The notes below the pieces were generated by a model. The model worked only from the letters and a program-made list of their open reading frames with translations, did not search any database and had not been told where the DNA came from. Below are positions 62,821 to 64,000 of a stretch of DNA of 64,000 nucleotides, one piece after another. The number at the start of each line of letters is the position of its first letter. The first letter of the stretch is position 1. Where the stretch lies: positions 591,001-655,000 of the forward strand of contig JAIGNY010001203.1 of the NCBI GenBank assembly GCA_020152595.1, in the 5' to 3' direction. This DNA is from Chiridota heheva (taxonomy: Eukaryota > Echinodermata > Holothuroidea > Apodida > Chiridotidae). The position numbers and the translations under genes are program-made.

Positions 62821-62960
62821 GGCACTTTTCATCTGTGAAAAGGGCAGTTTTCATCTGTGAAAGTGGACACTTTTCATCTGTGAAAAGGGGCAGTTTTCAT
62901 CTGTGAAAAGGGGCACATTTTATCTGTGAAAAATGCTATTCTTCATTACAGAAAGGGCCT
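62821..62960. repeat. ~22-bp repeat array, right part
   Basis: Units of cttttcatctgtgaaaaggg type continue the array at 61,925-62,415 after the SINE. Confidence 0.85.
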
Positions 62961-63246
62961 TTTCAGAACTTTCCAAAAAAGAGGAGGGGGAGCTTTGTGG
63001 TTTACCAGGTAGCTACATGTGAGTCGAAGAAATTATTGGAGTGTGTTGTGTTTATAGTAAGAGCATATAGACTCATTTGTAAACAGTAGCTTGGTATTCT
63101 AAAGTACACACTTTTTATCTTGATCTACGACGGGACTTTAAAACCATTCTCGAAAATTATCAGCAGACTTAAACTTCTCCTCTTTTGAATCAGTCTTATA
63201 TTTTTCCTTGGCATTTTCTTTCAAAAGTCTGGGATGATATTTATCT

Positions 63247-63249
<3 letters not shown>

Positions 63250-63285
<36 letters not shown>

Positions 63286-63470
63286 CAGTTGGAAAATGTG
63301 CATCATTTGAAGCCATTTGGAACATCAAAGGCACGCAATCTAAACCTTCCGTGGAAATTCCTGTCGACGGACTACTTTGACCCCACAAATGGGCACACGC
63401 TATATATAATATTATGAATTTTGTGCCTCCGCAGCCTCTTCGTTTTGCTGTGCACCAGCTCAATCTATAT
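63250..63470 (-). mobile_element. Possible retroposed segment with a 34-bp poly-A tail
   Basis: On the minus strand a segment that includes catttggaacatcaaaggc in reverse complement ends directly in 34 A residues (63,250-63,283). This looks like the 3' end of a retroposed transcript. The source is not recognised. On plus, the poly-T followed by AG mimics a splice acceptor, and two frames are open for about 30-40 codons. Confidence 0.3.
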
Positions 63471-64000
63471 CAGCTTTGACCAGTGCCGTCGGAAGCGGGG
63501 GCGGGCGGAAGCTGGGGGATTCAGCTCCCCAGTAATTTGCAGACCTGATGTAATACAAATTTGATGTGCCGTATTTTCGCCTTTGCAATTTTTTTTTCTT
63601 TCCAATAAACTGCTCCTAGGCCTGAAGCCATGGTGACCTACCAAGGGCCATCATACAACTGCACACGTATACATTGCCATGGAGTTGGTTCCAACTCCAT
63701 GACATTACCAACTGGGCGCAGTGAATTCACTGAGCCCAATGCTTTTAATGCTATATGTATGCGTACATACCGAGATCGGCCATGTTGTCCAGTTAAATCG
63801 TGATTTTGTTTGCGAAACGTAGGGCACAGAAACGTTCTGCACGTTTCATGTTTTGCATCGCTGTTCAAAATGAATTAAATTACTTGCACTGATAGGCTAA
63901 GTGGGATATCATGCGTTTCAAATAATGAACGGTAGACAGTAGAAGGATGCAGTTCTGGTTTTGATCAGGTGAACAAAATGATTTACCAGAGACAAAGTAG
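63471..64000. other. Right edge, no recognised gene
   Basis: A 76-codon minus frame (63,638-63,868) has no recognised domain. A 24-bp hairpin, CATGGAGTTGG-tt-CCAACTCCATG, lies at 63,678-63,701. Confidence 0.4.

Noticed and set aside
63284..63420. Exon following a poly-T/AG acceptor on plus
   Set aside because: The poly-T is better explained as a poly-A tail on the minus strand; two plus frames are open and neither is recognisable.

Overview
This is eukaryotic, AT-rich, repeat-dense genomic DNA. Genes are broken into short exons with GT/AG borders, the non-LTR retrotransposons are decayed, and there are many TIR elements, tRNA-derived SINEs, minisatellites and long (AT)n tracts. No bacterial-style operon, CRISPR array, rRNA or intact tRNA gene was found. 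The clearest gene is the 5' end of an ezrin/radixin/moesin (ERM) gene, which is animal-specific in this form. SINE cores that resemble those dispersed in fish and other deuterostomes suggest a marine deuterostome invertebrate; that last step is inference.

Region 1-12 kb: two candidate exons in the first 600 bp, degenerate tandem duplications, a TTAA-flanked 35-bp palindrome, a LINE-tail fragment, hAT-like TIR sequences, a probable SINE, and two arrays of one 44-bp minisatellite. The larger array (9.25-11.35 kb) carries a ~1-kb internal duplication.

Region 12-31 kb: LINE and hAT-type remnants, a TA-flanked fold-back MITE family (four copies), and three of the four copies of a CAGACCCC-ended TIR family. 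One of those holds a GC-rich minisatellite. Two plus-strand exons with matching phase (21,797-21,907 and 25,804-25,955) look like the 3' end of an unidentified gene.

Region 31-38 kb: a 30-bp repeat that stays open for 297 codons behind a possible splice acceptor, a CpG-rich 16-bp minisatellite, then the ERM gene on the minus strand. Its start exon (MPKP, 37,695-37,706) and second coding exon (35,989-36,072) are in phase. Intron 1 contains a 1-kb hAT-type element with a perfect 8-bp target duplication. No third ERM exon was recognised to the left, so intron 2 appears to cover the whole left part of the window and would contain the plus-strand exons.

Region 38-64 kb: the fourth TIR-family copy with a nested hairpin pair, a headless SINE, a ~1.5-kb tandem block full of AGGTCA half-sites, a 2.9-kb RNase H-bearing LINE with a mutated RT motif (YVDN), a 2-kb TIR element, more LINE fragments, a ~585-bp (AT)n tract, an hAT transposase remnant, a LINE RT with an intact YADD motif, and a ~22-bp repeat array interrupted by a SINE that still has its tRNA-like head.

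Nothing here supports a functional multi-gene system. The informative content is the ERM gene start, the unidentified plus-strand exons, the repeat-encoded reading frame, and a well-resolved record of nested transposition with target-site duplications.
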